From Rhodobacteraceae bacterium UBA1943 (GTDB lineage: Bacteria; Pseudomonadota; Alphaproteobacteria; Rhodobacterales; Rhodobacteraceae), in NCBI GenBank assembly GCA_002336845.1, contig DDEX01000082.1, positions 2,902 through 35,545 of the forward strand: 32,644 nt of DNA, read 5' to 3'. Below the pieces are notes generated by a model that saw only the letters and a list, made by a program, of their open reading frames with translations, was not told where the DNA came from and did not search any database. The translations under genes and the position numbers were made by a program. This document shows, piece after piece, positions 16,692 to 24,720 of the stretch (position 1 is its first letter; the number at the start of each line of letters is the position of its first letter).

Positions 16692-18095
16692 ATGGGCGAG
16701 ATCGCGTTTCACCTGAACGGAACGCCGGTTCGCATTTCGGGCGAGGCGCCCACGCGAACCCTGCTCGACTGGCTGCGCGAAACCCGCGGCCTGACCGGCA
16801 CCAAAGAGGGCTGTAACGAGGGCGACTGCGGCGCCTGCACCGTCATGGTGACGGATGAGGCCGGGCCAAAGGCGTTGAACGCCTGCATCCTGTTCCTGCC
16901 ACAGCTTCACGGCAAATCCGTCCGCACGGTCGAGGGGCTGACCGGCCCGCAAGGCCAGGCCCATCCCGTGCAAACCGCCATGGTCGCCCATCACGGCACG
17001 CAATGCGGCTTTTGCACCCCCGGCTTCGTCATGTCGATGGCCGCGGCCCATGCCACGGGCCGCACCGATCATGATGATGTGCTGGCCGGGAACCTCTGCC
17101 GCTGCACCGGCTATGCCCCGATCATCCGCGCCGCGGAGGCTGCCGAAAGCGCGCCGGTCCCGGACTGGATTCGCGATGAACCCATTCCCCTTCCCGAAAT
17201 ATCCTCGGGGGGTGAGGCCGCAGGCCGAGGGGGGCAGACTGCCCCCCTGCGCCCGCAGTCGTCCGATGCGCTGGCAGCAGCCTACCTCGCCACGCCCGGG
17301 GCAACCCTGATCGCCGGGGCCACCGATGTCGGCCTCTGGGTCACCAAGCAACTCCGCGACCTCACGCCCGTGATCTTCCTCAATGCCATCACCGATCTGC
17401 AACGGATCGAGCCCGGCCCGGACACCATCCGCATCGGCGCGGGCGTCACGGTCGAGGCGCTGCGCCTTGCGATGAAGGCGCCCCATCCAGCCCTTGCCGA
17501 GATGCTGCGCCGTTTCGCCAGCGTTCAGGTCAGGAACGCCGCCACCATCGGCGGCAATATCGCCAACGGTTCCCCCATCGGCGACGGCCCGCCCGCGCTG
17601 ATCGCGCTGGGTGCCACGCTGCATCTGCGCCGGGGCGAGGCCCGCCGCAACCTCGCCTTGGAAGACTTCTTTCTCGACTACCGCAAGCAAGACCGCCAGC
17701 CGGGTGAGTTTGTCGAAGCAATAACGATCCCCGCCACGGCCCCCGGCCTTCGCATCTACAAACTGTCGAAACGCTTTGATCAGGACATTTCCGCCGTCTG
17801 CGGCGCTTTCAACCTGACAGTTGAGGCGGGCGCCACCACCGCCGCCCGCATCGCCTTTGGTGGCATGGCAGGTATCCCGAAACGCGCGGCGGCAGCCGAG
17901 GCTGCCCTGACCGGCCAGCCCTTCACCGAAGCCACGATCCGCGCCGCCATGGCTGCGATGTCGCAAGATTTTCATCCGCTAACCGACATGCGCGCCAGCG
18001 CCGGCTATCGGATGCAAACCGCGCAGAACATGCTCTTGCGCTATTTCCACGACCTGAATGGCCTGCCCGTGAACGTGCTGGAGGTCGCGCCATGA
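16692..18095 (+). CDS. xdhA: Xanthine dehydrogenase small subunit (2Fe-2S and FAD)
   Basis: Electron-transfer subunit that passes electrons from the molybdenum centre through two 2Fe-2S clusters to FAD and NAD. It has 467 residues from ATG 16692, with AGGA 7 bases upstream. Cluster ligands are C41, C46, C49, C65 (plant-ferredoxin type) and C105, C108, C136, C138 (helical domain). The FAD domain begins near residue 190 (ATLIAGATDVGLWVTK) and has NAATIGGNIANGSPIGD. A CO-dehydrogenase flavoprotein C-terminal domain follows. Oddity: the linker at about residues 169-185 is encoded by a GC-rich palindromic element also seen outside genes in this window. The stop overlaps the xdhB start by 4 bp. Confidence 0.96.
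   Translation: MGEIAFHLNGTPVRISGEAPTRTLLDWLRETRGLTGTKEGCNEGDCGACTVMVTDEAGPKALNACILFLPQLHGKSVRTVEGLTGPQGQAHPVQTAMVAHHGTQCGFCTPGFVMSMAAAHATGRTDHDDVLAGNLCRCTGYAPIIRAAEAAESAPVPDWIRDEPIPLPEISSGGEAAGRGGQTAPLRPQSSDALAAAYLATPGATLIAGATDVGLWVTKQLRDLTPVIFLNAITDLQRIEPGPDTIRIGAGVTVEALRLAMKAPHPALAEMLRRFASVQVRNAATIGGNIANGSPIGDGPPALIALGATLHLRRGEARRNLALEDFFLDYRKQDRQPGEFVEAITIPATAPGLRIYKLSKRFDQDISAVCGAFNLTVEAGATTAARIAFGGMAGIPKRAAAAEAALTGQPFTEATIRAAMAAMSQDFHPLTDMRASAGYRMQTAQNMLLRYFHDLNGLPVNVLEVAP
17197..17247 (+). repeat. GC-rich palindromic element inside the xdhA coding sequence
   Basis: The stretch begins AAATATCCTCGGGGGGT and ends with GGGGGGCAG (17229-17237) and its complement CTGCCCCCC (17239-17247) around one base. 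A copy with the same head, AAATATCC-C-GGGGGT, and a different but equivalent hairpin lies between genes at 21451-21488. Here it is read without frameshift or stop as an Gly/Ala/Arg-rich linker between the iron-sulfur and FAD domains. This suggests insertion of a dispersed intergenic repeat into a gene. Confidence 0.6.
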
Positions 18096-20437
18096 GCATC
18101 GGTAAACCCCTCCCCCACGATTCCTCGCCCATCCAGGTGACGGGTCAGGCACGCTATACCGACGATATCCCCTTGCCCGCGGGCACGCTGCACCTTGCCT
18201 TTGGCCTGTCGCCAGTGGCGCATGGCGAGATCACCGCGCTTGACCTCACTGCCGTCCGCGCCGCGCCGGGTGTGGTCATGGTTCTGACTGCGCAGGACTT
18301 TGCCGAAGTGCCCGACTGCTCGCCCTCCACCCATGACGAGCCGCTTCTGTCCACCGGCACGGTTCATTTCGTTGGCCAGCCGATCTTCCTCGTCGCCGCC
18401 GAAAGCCACCTCGCCGCCCGCAAGGCCGCCCGTCTGGCCAAGATGGAGTTCCGCGAGCTTCCCGCCCTGTTGACCGTGGAACAGGCGCTTGCCGCCAATT
18501 CCCGCTTTGAACAGGGCCCGATCATCTGGACCAAGGGCGAGGCCGCGAATGCCATCGCCGCCGCCCCCCATGTCGTGGAGGGAGAGTTCGAGGTCGGCGG
18601 GCAAGAGCATTTCTATCTGGAAGGCCAGGTCGCCGCCGCCCTGCCGCAAGATGACGGGATGCACGTCTATTCCTCGACCCAGCATCCTTCGGAAATCCAG
18701 CACAAGGTCGCCCATGCCCTGCACCTGCCGATGAGCGCGGTTCGGGTCGAGGTGCGGCGCATGGGCGGCGGTTTTGGCGGCAAGGAAAGCCAGGGCAACT
18801 GGCTGGCCATCGCCTGCGCCGTTATCGCCGCCCGCACCGGGCGCCCGGCCAAGATGCGCTATGACCGCGACGATGACATGGTGATCACCGGCAAGCGGCA
18901 TGACCTGAAAATCCGCTACCGCGCCGGGCATGATGCCCAAGGGCGGATCATGGGCGTCGAATTCACCCATCTGATGCGCTGCGGCTGGAGCCAGGATCTG
19001 TCGCTGGCCGTGGCTGACCGCGCCATGCTTACGTCCGACAACTGCTATCACCTGCCCGACATTCGCATTGAAAGCCACCGGCTGAAAACCAACACCTGCT
19101 CGGCCACCGCCTATCGCGGCTTTGGCGGCCCGCAGGGCATGATTGGCATCGAACGGGTGGTCGATCACATCGCCTTCGCCGTGGGGCGCGAACCGCTTGA
19201 GGTGCGCCGCCTCAACTTCTACCGCGCCGCGGACCCCACCGGGCCGGGAACCGGCCACCGCTATGGCGGCCCGCACTCCCCCGCCAATGCAGCACCGCAA
19301 ACCACCCCCTACCACATGCCGGTTGAGGATTTCATCGCGCATGAGCTGGTGGCGGAGCTGGAGAAATCCAGCGATTATCGCACCCGAAAAACTGAAATCG
19401 CCGCCTGGAATGCGAAAAACCCGATACTGAAGCGGGGCATCGCCCTGACCCCGGTAAAGTTCGGCATCTCCTTTACCCTCACCTGGCTCAATCAGGCGGG
19501 GGCCCTGGTGCATGTCTATCAGGACGGCTCTATAACCCTGAACCACGGCGGCACCGAGATGGGTCAGGGCCTGAACCAGAAGGTTGCGCAGGTCGTGGCC
19601 GATGTGTTCGGCGTGGATACCGGCACCGTAAAAATCACTGCCACCGATACCGCCAAAGTGCCCAACACCTCGGCCACCGCCGCCAGCTCGGGCTCAGACC
19701 TGAACGGCATGGCCGCCAGGGCCGCCGCCGAGACCATTCGGCAGCGGCTGGCCGATTTCCTTGCCACACGCCATCAGACCACCCCCGACAAGGTGCGTTT
19801 TGAGGGCGGCACTGTGCTGGTGGCGGGCGAAAGCCACCCCTTCGCCAGTGTCGCCGCCCAAGCCTATCAGGCACGGGTTTCGCTCTCCTCGACTGGCTTT
19901 TACGCAACGCCGAAAATCACCTGGGACCGGATCAACGGCAGGGGTCGGCCGTTTTTCTACTTCGCCTATGGCGCGGCAGTGACCGAAGTGGTGATCGACA
20001 CGCTGACTGGCGAAAACCGCATCCTGCGCACCGATATCCTGCATGACACCGGCAACCCGCTGAACCCCGCGCTCGATATCGGACAGATCGAGGGGGCCTA
20101 TGTGCAAGGCGCAGGCTGGCTGACGACCGAAGAACTGGTGTGGGACGCCAAGGGCCGCCTGACAACCCACGCGCCCTCAACCTACAAGATCCCCGCCTGC
20201 TCCGACCGCCCCCGCATCTTCAACGTCGCGCTCTGGAACCAGCCCAACCGGGAGGATTCGGTTGGCCGATCGAAAGCTGTGGGCGAGCCTCCGTTCATGC
20301 TGGGCATCTCGGCCTTTCTTGCGCTGCGCGATGCCATTGCCGCCTGTGGCGATGGCAGCCGCTATCCTGCGCTGAACGCGCCCGCGACGGCGGAAAGGGT
20401 GTTGCTGGCGGTACGCGAACAACAGGGATCGGCATGA
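18092..20437 (+). CDS. xdhB: Xanthine dehydrogenase large (molybdopterin) subunit
   Basis: Catalytic subunit that oxidises hypoxanthine to xanthine and urate at the Mo-pterin centre. At 781 residues it is very close to the Rhodobacter capsulatus subunit in length. The N-terminal ald_Xan_dh domain (HDSSPIQVTGQARYTDDIP) is followed by cofactor-binding motifs: MGGGFGGKESQ (about 226-236), TAYRGFGGPQGMIGIE, HGGTEMGQGLNQK and TAASSGSDLNGMAA. The catalytic glutamate is E732 in AVGEPPFMLG, corresponding to Glu730 of the R. capsulatus enzyme. The start overlaps xdhA by 4 bp, and xdhC follows after a 54-bp gap. Confidence 0.96.
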   Translation: MSIGKPLPHDSSPIQVTGQARYTDDIPLPAGTLHLAFGLSPVAHGEITALDLTAVRAAPGVVMVLTAQDFAEVPDCSPSTHDEPLLSTGTVHFVGQPIFLVAAESHLAARKAARLAKMEFRELPALLTVEQALAANSRFEQGPIIWTKGEAANAIAAAPHVVEGEFEVGGQEHFYLEGQVAAALPQDDGMHVYSSTQHPSEIQHKVAHALHLPMSAVRVEVRRMGGGFGGKESQGNWLAIACAVIAARTGRPAKMRYDRDDDMVITGKRHDLKIRYRAGHDAQGRIMGVEFTHLMRCGWSQDLSLAVADRAMLTSDNCYHLPDIRIESHRLKTNTCSATAYRGFGGPQGMIGIERVVDHIAFAVGREPLEVRRLNFYRAADPTGPGTGHRYGGPHSPANAAPQTTPYHMPVEDFIAHELVAELEKSSDYRTRKTEIAAWNAKNPILKRGIALTPVKFGISFTLTWLNQAGALVHVYQDGSITLNHGGTEMGQGLNQKVAQVVADVFGVDTGTVKITATDTAKVPNTSATAASSGSDLNGMAARAAAETIRQRLADFLATRHQTTPDKVRFEGGTVLVAGESHPFASVAAQAYQARVSLSSTGFYATPKITWDRINGRGRPFFYFAYGAAVTEVVIDTLTGENRILRTDILHDTGNPLNPALDIGQIEGAYVQGAGWLTTEELVWDAKGRLTTHAPSTYKIPACSDRPRIFNVALWNQPNREDSVGRSKAVGEPPFMLGISAFLALRDAIAACGDGSRYPALNAPATAERVLLAVREQQGSA

Positions 20438-20491
20438 TCGGGCTTGCCCATATCGGACTTGCCGCCGCCGCCGTCCGCTCTGGCGCATGTC

Positions 20492-21433
20492 ATGTTTGAC
20501 CTTTCCGAACTTTCCCATGCCGCGCATACCCACGGCACTGTGGCCCGTGTTGTCGTGGCCCATCACGACGGCTCGTCACCACGCGAAACCGGCGCCGCAA
20601 TGCTGGTTTGGGCCGGCGGGCAGTCCGGCACCATCGGCGGCGGCGCGCTGGAATGGGAGGCTGTGCAGACTGCCCGCGCCCTGCTGGCCAAAGGAGCACC
20701 CCGCCTGGAGCGCCACCCCCTCGGCCCGAAACTCGGCCAGTGCTGTGGCGGCGCCGTCACCCTTCTGACCGAAGTTTACACCCCCGCCACCCTTCCCGCA
20801 GCCGCAGACGGCCTGATCGTCAGGCCAACCGATGCCTCCCCCATGCCGCTGGCTGTCAGACGGCTGCTCGGCCGAGCCCGCGCTCGGGGCGAGATGCCAA
20901 GCCCGCAACTGCTGCAAGGCTGGATGGTCGAACCCCTCGCCCGCCCCACCCGCCACCTCTGGATCTGGGGCGCGGGCCATGTCGGCCGGGCGCTGGTGCA
21001 GGTCATCGCACCCCTGCCCGAACTGGCAATCACCTGGATCGACGTAGCCCCCGACCGGTTTCCTGCGGCGGCCCCGCCGAACGTCCGCCTCCTGCCGACC
21101 CCGGCCCCCGAGGCCGCCGTCCCCCTTGCCGACCTTGAGGCCGATCACCTGATCCTGACCTTCAGCCACGCCCTCGACCTGGAGCTTTGTCATCGCTTGC
21201 TGATCCGTGGTTTTGCCACCTGCGGCCTGATCGGCAGCGCGACGAAATGGGCGCGCTTTCGCAGCCGCCTTGCGGCCCTGGGTCACCGCGCGGAAGACAT
21301 CGACCGCATCATCTGCCCTATCGGCGATCCCACGCTTGGCAAACACCCACAGGCCATTGCAATCGGCGTCGCCGCCCGCTTCCTTCACACGGTCCCACAG
21401 GCCCGCATCAGACCAATTGCGAGCAAAGCCTGA
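20492..21433 (+). CDS. xdhC: XdhC, molybdenum cofactor sulfuration/insertion chaperone for xanthine dehydrogenase
   Basis: XdhC binds molybdenum cofactor, brings it to the sulfurase and hands the sulfurated form to XdhB; it is not part of the final enzyme. The 313-residue protein has the N-terminal XdhC/CoxI domain (GSSPRETGAAMLVW, SGTIGGGALEWEA, GPKLGQCCGGAVTLL) and a Rossmann-like C-terminal domain (HLWIWGAGHVGRALVQ, and IGSATKWARFR followed by the CPIGDPTLGKHPQAIAIGVAA block). ATG 20492 (MFDLSE) was preferred because family members begin this way; an in-frame TTG at 20444 adds an unconvincing proline-rich leader. Confidence 0.94.
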   Translation: MFDLSELSHAAHTHGTVARVVVAHHDGSSPRETGAAMLVWAGGQSGTIGGGALEWEAVQTARALLAKGAPRLERHPLGPKLGQCCGGAVTLLTEVYTPATLPAAADGLIVRPTDASPMPLAVRRLLGRARARGEMPSPQLLQGWMVEPLARPTRHLWIWGAGHVGRALVQVIAPLPELAITWIDVAPDRFPAAAPPNVRLLPTPAPEAAVPLADLEADHLILTFSHALDLELCHRLLIRGFATCGLIGSATKWARFRSRLAALGHRAEDIDRIICPIGDPTLGKHPQAIAIGVAARFLHTVPQARIRPIASKA

Positions 21434-21450
21434 CCTCATCATCTGTTCAT

Positions 21451-21488
21451 AAATATCCCACGGGGGTCCGGGGGTGTGAAACCCCCGG
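21451..21488 (+). repeat. GC-rich palindromic element between xdhC and codA-like gene
   Basis: The element starts AAATATCCCACGGGGGT and contains a perfect 8-bp stem, CCGGGGGT (21468-21475) with ACCCCCGG (21481-21488), around a 5-base loop. There is no following T-run, so it is not a classical terminator, although it could protect the 3' end of the xdh mRNA or attenuate readthrough. From memory, very similar sequences are common between genes in Rhodobacterales. It shares its head with the copy inside xdhA at 17197. Confidence 0.6.
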
Positions 21489-21515
21489 CGCCTGCCACCC
21501 AACCAAAGGCCCGCC

Positions 21516-22805
21516 ATGTTCGACCTGATCGTCAAAAACGCCAACCTCCCCGATGGCCGCCGGGGCATCGACATCGCCATGGCCAAAGGCACCATCGCCG
21601 CCGTTGAGCCCGGCATCACCGCGGCGGCGCGCGAAACCATCGACGCAACCGGCCGCCTCGTCACCCCGCCGTTCTGCGATCCGCATTTCCACATGGATGC
21701 CACGCTTTCCCTTGGTCTGCCGCGCATGAACCGTTCGGGCACCCTGCTGGAAGGCATCGCCCTTTGGGGAGAGCTGCGCCCCATGCTGACACGCGAGGCG
21801 CTGGTCGAGCGTGCGCTGCGGTATTGCGACCTGGCGGTGACGCAGGGCCTTTTGAACATCCGCACCCATGTCGATACCTCCGACCCACGCCTTGTCACCG
21901 TTGAGGCGATGCTGGAGGTGAAAGAGCGTGTCGCCTCCTATATCACCCTACAAACCGTCGCCTTTCCGCAAGACGGCTATTTTCGTGCGCCCGAAGGGGT
22001 GAAATCGCTGGAACGCGCGCTGGACATGGGCGTCGATATCGTCGGGGGCATCCCCCATTTCGAACGCACGATGGAAGATGGCCGCGCCTCGGTTCAGGCG
22101 CTCTGCCGCATCGCCGCCGACCGGGGGCTGCCGGTAGATATGCACTGCGATGAAACTGACGATCCCCTTTCGCGCCATGTCGAGACGCTGGCGGCGGAGA
22201 CCATTCGCCATGGGCTGCAAGGCCGGGTGGCGGGCAGTCACCTGACCTCGATGCACTCGATGGACAATTATTATGTCTCGAAACTCATCCCGCTGATGGC
22301 CGAGGCGCGGATGAACGTCATTCCCAACCCCTTGATCAACATCATGCTTCAGGGCCGTCATGACACCTACCCCAAGCGGCGCGGCATGACCCGGGTGAAA
22401 GAGTTGATGGCGGCGGGCCTGAACGTGTCCTTCGGGCATGATTGCGTGATGGACCCGTGGTATTCGATGGGGTCTGGCGACATGCTCGAGGTCGGGCATA
22501 TGGCCATTCACGTCGCGCAAATGGCGGGGCTGGACGAAAAGGCCGCGATCTTCCGCGCGATCACCGAGAATTCCGCCGTAACCATGGGGCTGGAGGGCTA
22601 TGGGCTGGCCAAGGGCTGCAAGGCCGATCTGGTGGTGCTGCAAGCCCGCGACCCGGCAGAGGCGCTGCGCCTGAAATCGGTCAAGCTGGCGGTGGTCAAG
22701 GCGGGCAAGGTTATCGCCCGCACCCCGGCCCGCGAAGGGGCGCTGTTTCTGGATGGGCGGCCGGAACGGATCGACCCGTCACTGGGATTCGCGCCTGAAT
22801 ACTGA
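21516..22805 (+). CDS. codA: Cytosine deaminase-type amidohydrolase
   Basis: A 429-residue metal-dependent hydrolase of the amidohydrolase superfamily, most like E. coli CodA, which converts cytosine to uracil and ammonia. Active-site residues fall at a constant offset of 4 from E. coli: H57 and H59 (PHFHMD), H210 and E213 (HCDETDD), H242 (GSHLTSMHS), D309 and W315 (GHDCVMDPWY). The long shared stretches NPLINIMLQGRHDTYPKRRG and TRVKEL also match CodA. Its position after xdhABC places it in a nucleobase-salvage group. A related substrate such as isoguanine or another oxo-aminopyrimidine cannot be ruled out, since this subgroup has been found to accept several. The gap to xdhC holds the GC-rich hairpin element. 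Confidence 0.87.
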   Translation: MFDLIVKNANLPDGRRGIDIAMAKGTIAAVEPGITAAARETIDATGRLVTPPFCDPHFHMDATLSLGLPRMNRSGTLLEGIALWGELRPMLTREALVERALRYCDLAVTQGLLNIRTHVDTSDPRLVTVEAMLEVKERVASYITLQTVAFPQDGYFRAPEGVKSLERALDMGVDIVGGIPHFERTMEDGRASVQALCRIAADRGLPVDMHCDETDDPLSRHVETLAAETIRHGLQGRVAGSHLTSMHSMDNYYVSKLIPLMAEARMNVIPNPLINIMLQGRHDTYPKRRGMTRVKELMAAGLNVSFGHDCVMDPWYSMGSGDMLEVGHMAIHVAQMAGLDEKAAIFRAITENSAVTMGLEGYGLAKGCKADLVVLQARDPAEALRLKSVKLAVVKAGKVIARTPAREGALFLDGRPERIDPSLGFAPEY

Positions 22806-22927
22806 TGATCTGTCTCAGGTCACATTACCCGCGCCACAAAGGTTTCAGATGTGTCCTCGACGGTTGCGGCTTGCTCGCCACAGGTGGCTGCCCATAAAAT
22901 GATCGGATTGTACCCAAAGGCTAAAGA

Positions 22928-23629
22928 ATGGCAGATCGTAACATCCGAGTATGGGCTGCAATCACTTCAATCATCGTGACATTGGCAACATCAGCGCGGG
23001 CAGATGACGCATTTTCCGTAGCTCCCTTTGTCGTCGAACTGGGCGACACGGTTAATGGTCAAGGGCTTCCGTACTTCGCCAATGCCTGGTGGCAATGGGC
23101 GGCTTCTGCCCCACAAACACTTGATCCTGTTCAGGATCTGACGGGCGCAAACTGCGGCACCAATCAACAAGGTGCCGTGTGGTTTCTGGCCGGTGGCTAC
23201 GGAACTTCGCGAATTTCGCGAACCTGCACTGTTCCGCAAGGGCGCTACATTTTCTTTCCGGTTATCAATATCATCACGGGCGCACCGTCCAGCCTGTCCG
23301 ATGCCTGCGCGACGGCCAAGCGAGACGCTGCGCGCAATAACGACAGCTATGTCTATATCCGCGTCAGCCTGAACGTCAGCGAAGTGGACAAGGCAGAGCG
23401 CTTCCGCATCGCATCGGAGGACTGCTTTGAGCTCTTTTCACGTTTGCCGCAGCAGATGAGGCCGCAAGTGGACTATCATAGTGCCACTGACGGTTACTGG
23501 ATCATGCTTAAACCACTGCCTGCGGGGCAATACCATCTGGAATTCAAGGCGTTTTATACCAATGATGGTGATGCCTTCGGCGATATGGTCCAGAACATCA
23601 GTTATGATCTGACCATCGCCCCATCCTGA
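22928..23629 (+). CDS. Secreted protein of unknown function (AWWQWA / TGANCG / CTVPQGRYIFFP type)
   Basis: A 233-residue protein with a clear signal peptide (hydrophobic segment at about 8-22, predicted cleavage after ARA-25). The mature part holds NAWWQWAASAP (about 51-61), a TGANCGTNQQGAVWFLAGG block (about 72-90) and RTCTVPQGRYIFFPVINI (about 98-115). I recognise this combination as recurring in uncharacterised exported proteins of many bacteria but know no function. Several cysteines (C76, C100 and others) suggest disulfides in the periplasm or outside the cell. The gene has lower GC and different codon use from the purine genes around it and sits between codA and a convergent deaminase, so it looks like a later insertion. 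No Shine-Dalgarno sequence better than AAAGG is visible before ATG 22928. Confidence 0.7.
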   Translation: MADRNIRVWAAITSIIVTLATSARADDAFSVAPFVVELGDTVNGQGLPYFANAWWQWAASAPQTLDPVQDLTGANCGTNQQGAVWFLAGGYGTSRISRTCTVPQGRYIFFPVINIITGAPSSLSDACATAKRDAARNNDSYVYIRVSLNVSEVDKAERFRIASEDCFELFSRLPQQMRPQVDYHSATDGYWIMLKPLPAGQYHLEFKAFYTNDGDAFGDMVQNISYDLTIAPS

Positions 23630-23651
23630 TGCCGTCGCGTCCTTGCTGGCG

Positions 23652-24134
23652 TCATTCCCAGAACCCCTCATGCACCGCCGCCGCTTCGTCCTCCAGCATC
23701 GGGCCGATCACCTCGACCTTGCGCTGACCGGCGGCGAAAACCACCTCACAGGGCAAATCCAGCGTCGGGTTTTCCGGGTGGTTGCCGGTGATCTTCTTGA
23801 GGTCTTTCTCGGTCAGCCCGTAAACCACACGGCGAAGCCCGGTCCAATAGATCGCCCCCGCGCACATCGCGCAGGGTTCGGCACTGGTATAGATGGTGCA
23901 TTCCTTCAACAGATCATGCGGCAGCGTGGTCGAGGCACGCGTCATCAAGACCCGCTCGGCATGTCCCGTCATGTCATGGTCGGGCATGAAGGCGTTGTGC
24001 TGGGTCATCAACACCTTGCCATCCGGTCCGACAAGAATGCAGGCGAAGGGGTGGTTGCCGCCATCGCGCGCCTTGCGGCTTTCCTCGATCGACAGGCGCA
24101 GCAGGGCAACATGGTCCAGGGCGGATTCGGTCAT
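23652..24134 (-). CDS. Nucleoside/guanine deaminase-like zinc enzyme (CMP/dCMP deaminase fold)
   Basis: A 160-residue cytidine-deaminase-fold protein. Zinc ligands and the catalytic Glu are seen as H58-A-E60 (MTGHAERVLM) and C88/C91 (AEPCAMCAG). The length and the end EGFWE resemble the small bacterial guanine deaminases (B. subtilis GuaD type), which make xanthine from guanine. TadA-type tRNA deaminases have a different context. The start is ATG 24134, because AAGGAG lies 6 bases upstream; the open frame extends further but without support. It is convergent with the secreted-protein gene and divergent from the ABC transporter. The neighbouring xanthine dehydrogenase makes guanine the most likely substrate, but cytosine or another base is possible. 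Confidence 0.85.
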   Translation of the reverse strand: MTESALDHVALLRLSIEESRKARDGGNHPFACILVGPDGKVLMTQHNAFMPDHDMTGHAERVLMTRASTTLPHDLLKECTIYTSAEPCAMCAGAIYWTGLRRVVYGLTEKDLKKITGNHPENPTLDLPCEVVFAAGQRKVEVIGPMLEDEAAAVHEGFWE

Positions 24135-24480
24135 GGGGGTCTCCTTGGGGTCTGATGCAGACTTGCCCCTGTCCTGCCCCGGCGCAAGGCCCTGTCCAGA
24201 GGCCCCAAGGGCGGTTTCGCCCAAAGGTTGCCAGCACAGGTCCGGGATTGCCCCATTTTCAGGCGAGACCGCCCGGAAAGTAGGCGCCAAGCGCCGGGAA
24301 AAGTGCTGGCCTTGCGGCTTTCGGACCAGACGGTCAAGATTTTTCGTCCAGCATGATTTCAAATATTATCAATAGGATAGGGTGAAAAATCCAACAGATC
24401 TGACGTATTTCGACGATGTGGGCTTACTGGCAAGCGACAAAGAACCACACCGCTTGAAATGCTTGTGGGGGGGCGGGTTT

Positions 24481-24514
24481 CCGGTCTAGCTTGCTTGGGA
24501 AATATGCAGACCGG
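24481..24514 (+). repeat. Inverted repeat, possible RNA hairpin in the transporter leader
   Basis: CCGGTCT (24481-24487) is the exact complement of AGACCGG (24508-24514) around a 20-base loop that contains GCTTGCTTGGGAAATATGC. It is preceded by a G-run (24466-24473). It may be an RNA stem or a protein-binding dyad. The association with purine genes makes a ligand-binding leader worth testing, but no class is claimed. Confidence 0.4.
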
Positions 24515-24615
24515 GTAGGGGAACTGACGGAAAGATAGGCTGGCACAGGCTGGAATGCGCGAAAACTCCGCTTTTCCGGCCGATTCCGATGGCAAAATGT
24601 GGTGTTCGGGAAATC

Positions 24616-24630
24616 TTGAAACTGTTTCAA
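24616..24630 (+). promoter_or_regulatory. Perfect dyad TTGAAACTGTTTCAA, candidate operator of the ABC transporter
   Basis: Seven bases (TTGAAAC) and their exact complement (GTTTCAA) surround a single central T. The half-sites resemble those of LacI-family and some GntR-family repressors of sugar and nucleoside transport in alphaproteobacteria. The left half could also be a -35 box (TTGAAA). The first gene of the transporter starts 90 bases downstream. No candidate repressor gene lies in the window. Confidence 0.5.
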
Positions 24631-24720
24631 AAGCCCGCCGCGTAGGCAGGCAATCCTTGCCTCGCCCACACTCTGCCCCTGTCCCCCGGCCCCCCGGCCC
24701 GGTTGAACCACGGAGCGTCG

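Larger units (their letters stand above)
24135..24720 (+). other. 586-bp intergenic control region between the deaminase and the nucleobase transporter
   Basis: No convincing gene is present in this stretch; open frames here lack start signals and coding character. The left part holds GC hairpins, for example GGGCG (24209-24213) with CGCCC (24218-24222) and GGCGC (24283-24287) with GCGCC (24291-24295). The middle (about 24,340-24,440) is AT-rich and likely carries promoters. The right part holds an inverted repeat (24481-24514), a perfect 15-bp dyad (24616-24630) and the hairpin AGGCAA/TTGCCT (24648-24662) before the Shine-Dalgarno CGGAG of the transporter. The size suits a regulated leader. 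I cannot assign a known riboswitch class by eye. Confidence 0.6.

Noticed and set aside
18041..19546. 501-codon open frame on the minus strand opposite xdhB
   Set aside because: Antisense shadow of xdhB; no start signal and no recognisable domain.
24135..24362. N-terminal extension of the guanine-deaminase-like gene
   Set aside because: The family starts near MTESALDH, and AAGGAG lies directly before ATG 24134; the extension is not protein-like.
24135..24720. A named riboswitch (guanidine, preQ1 or xanthine class) in the transporter leader
   Set aside because: I could not match any consensus core by eye, so only unnamed inverted repeats are reported.
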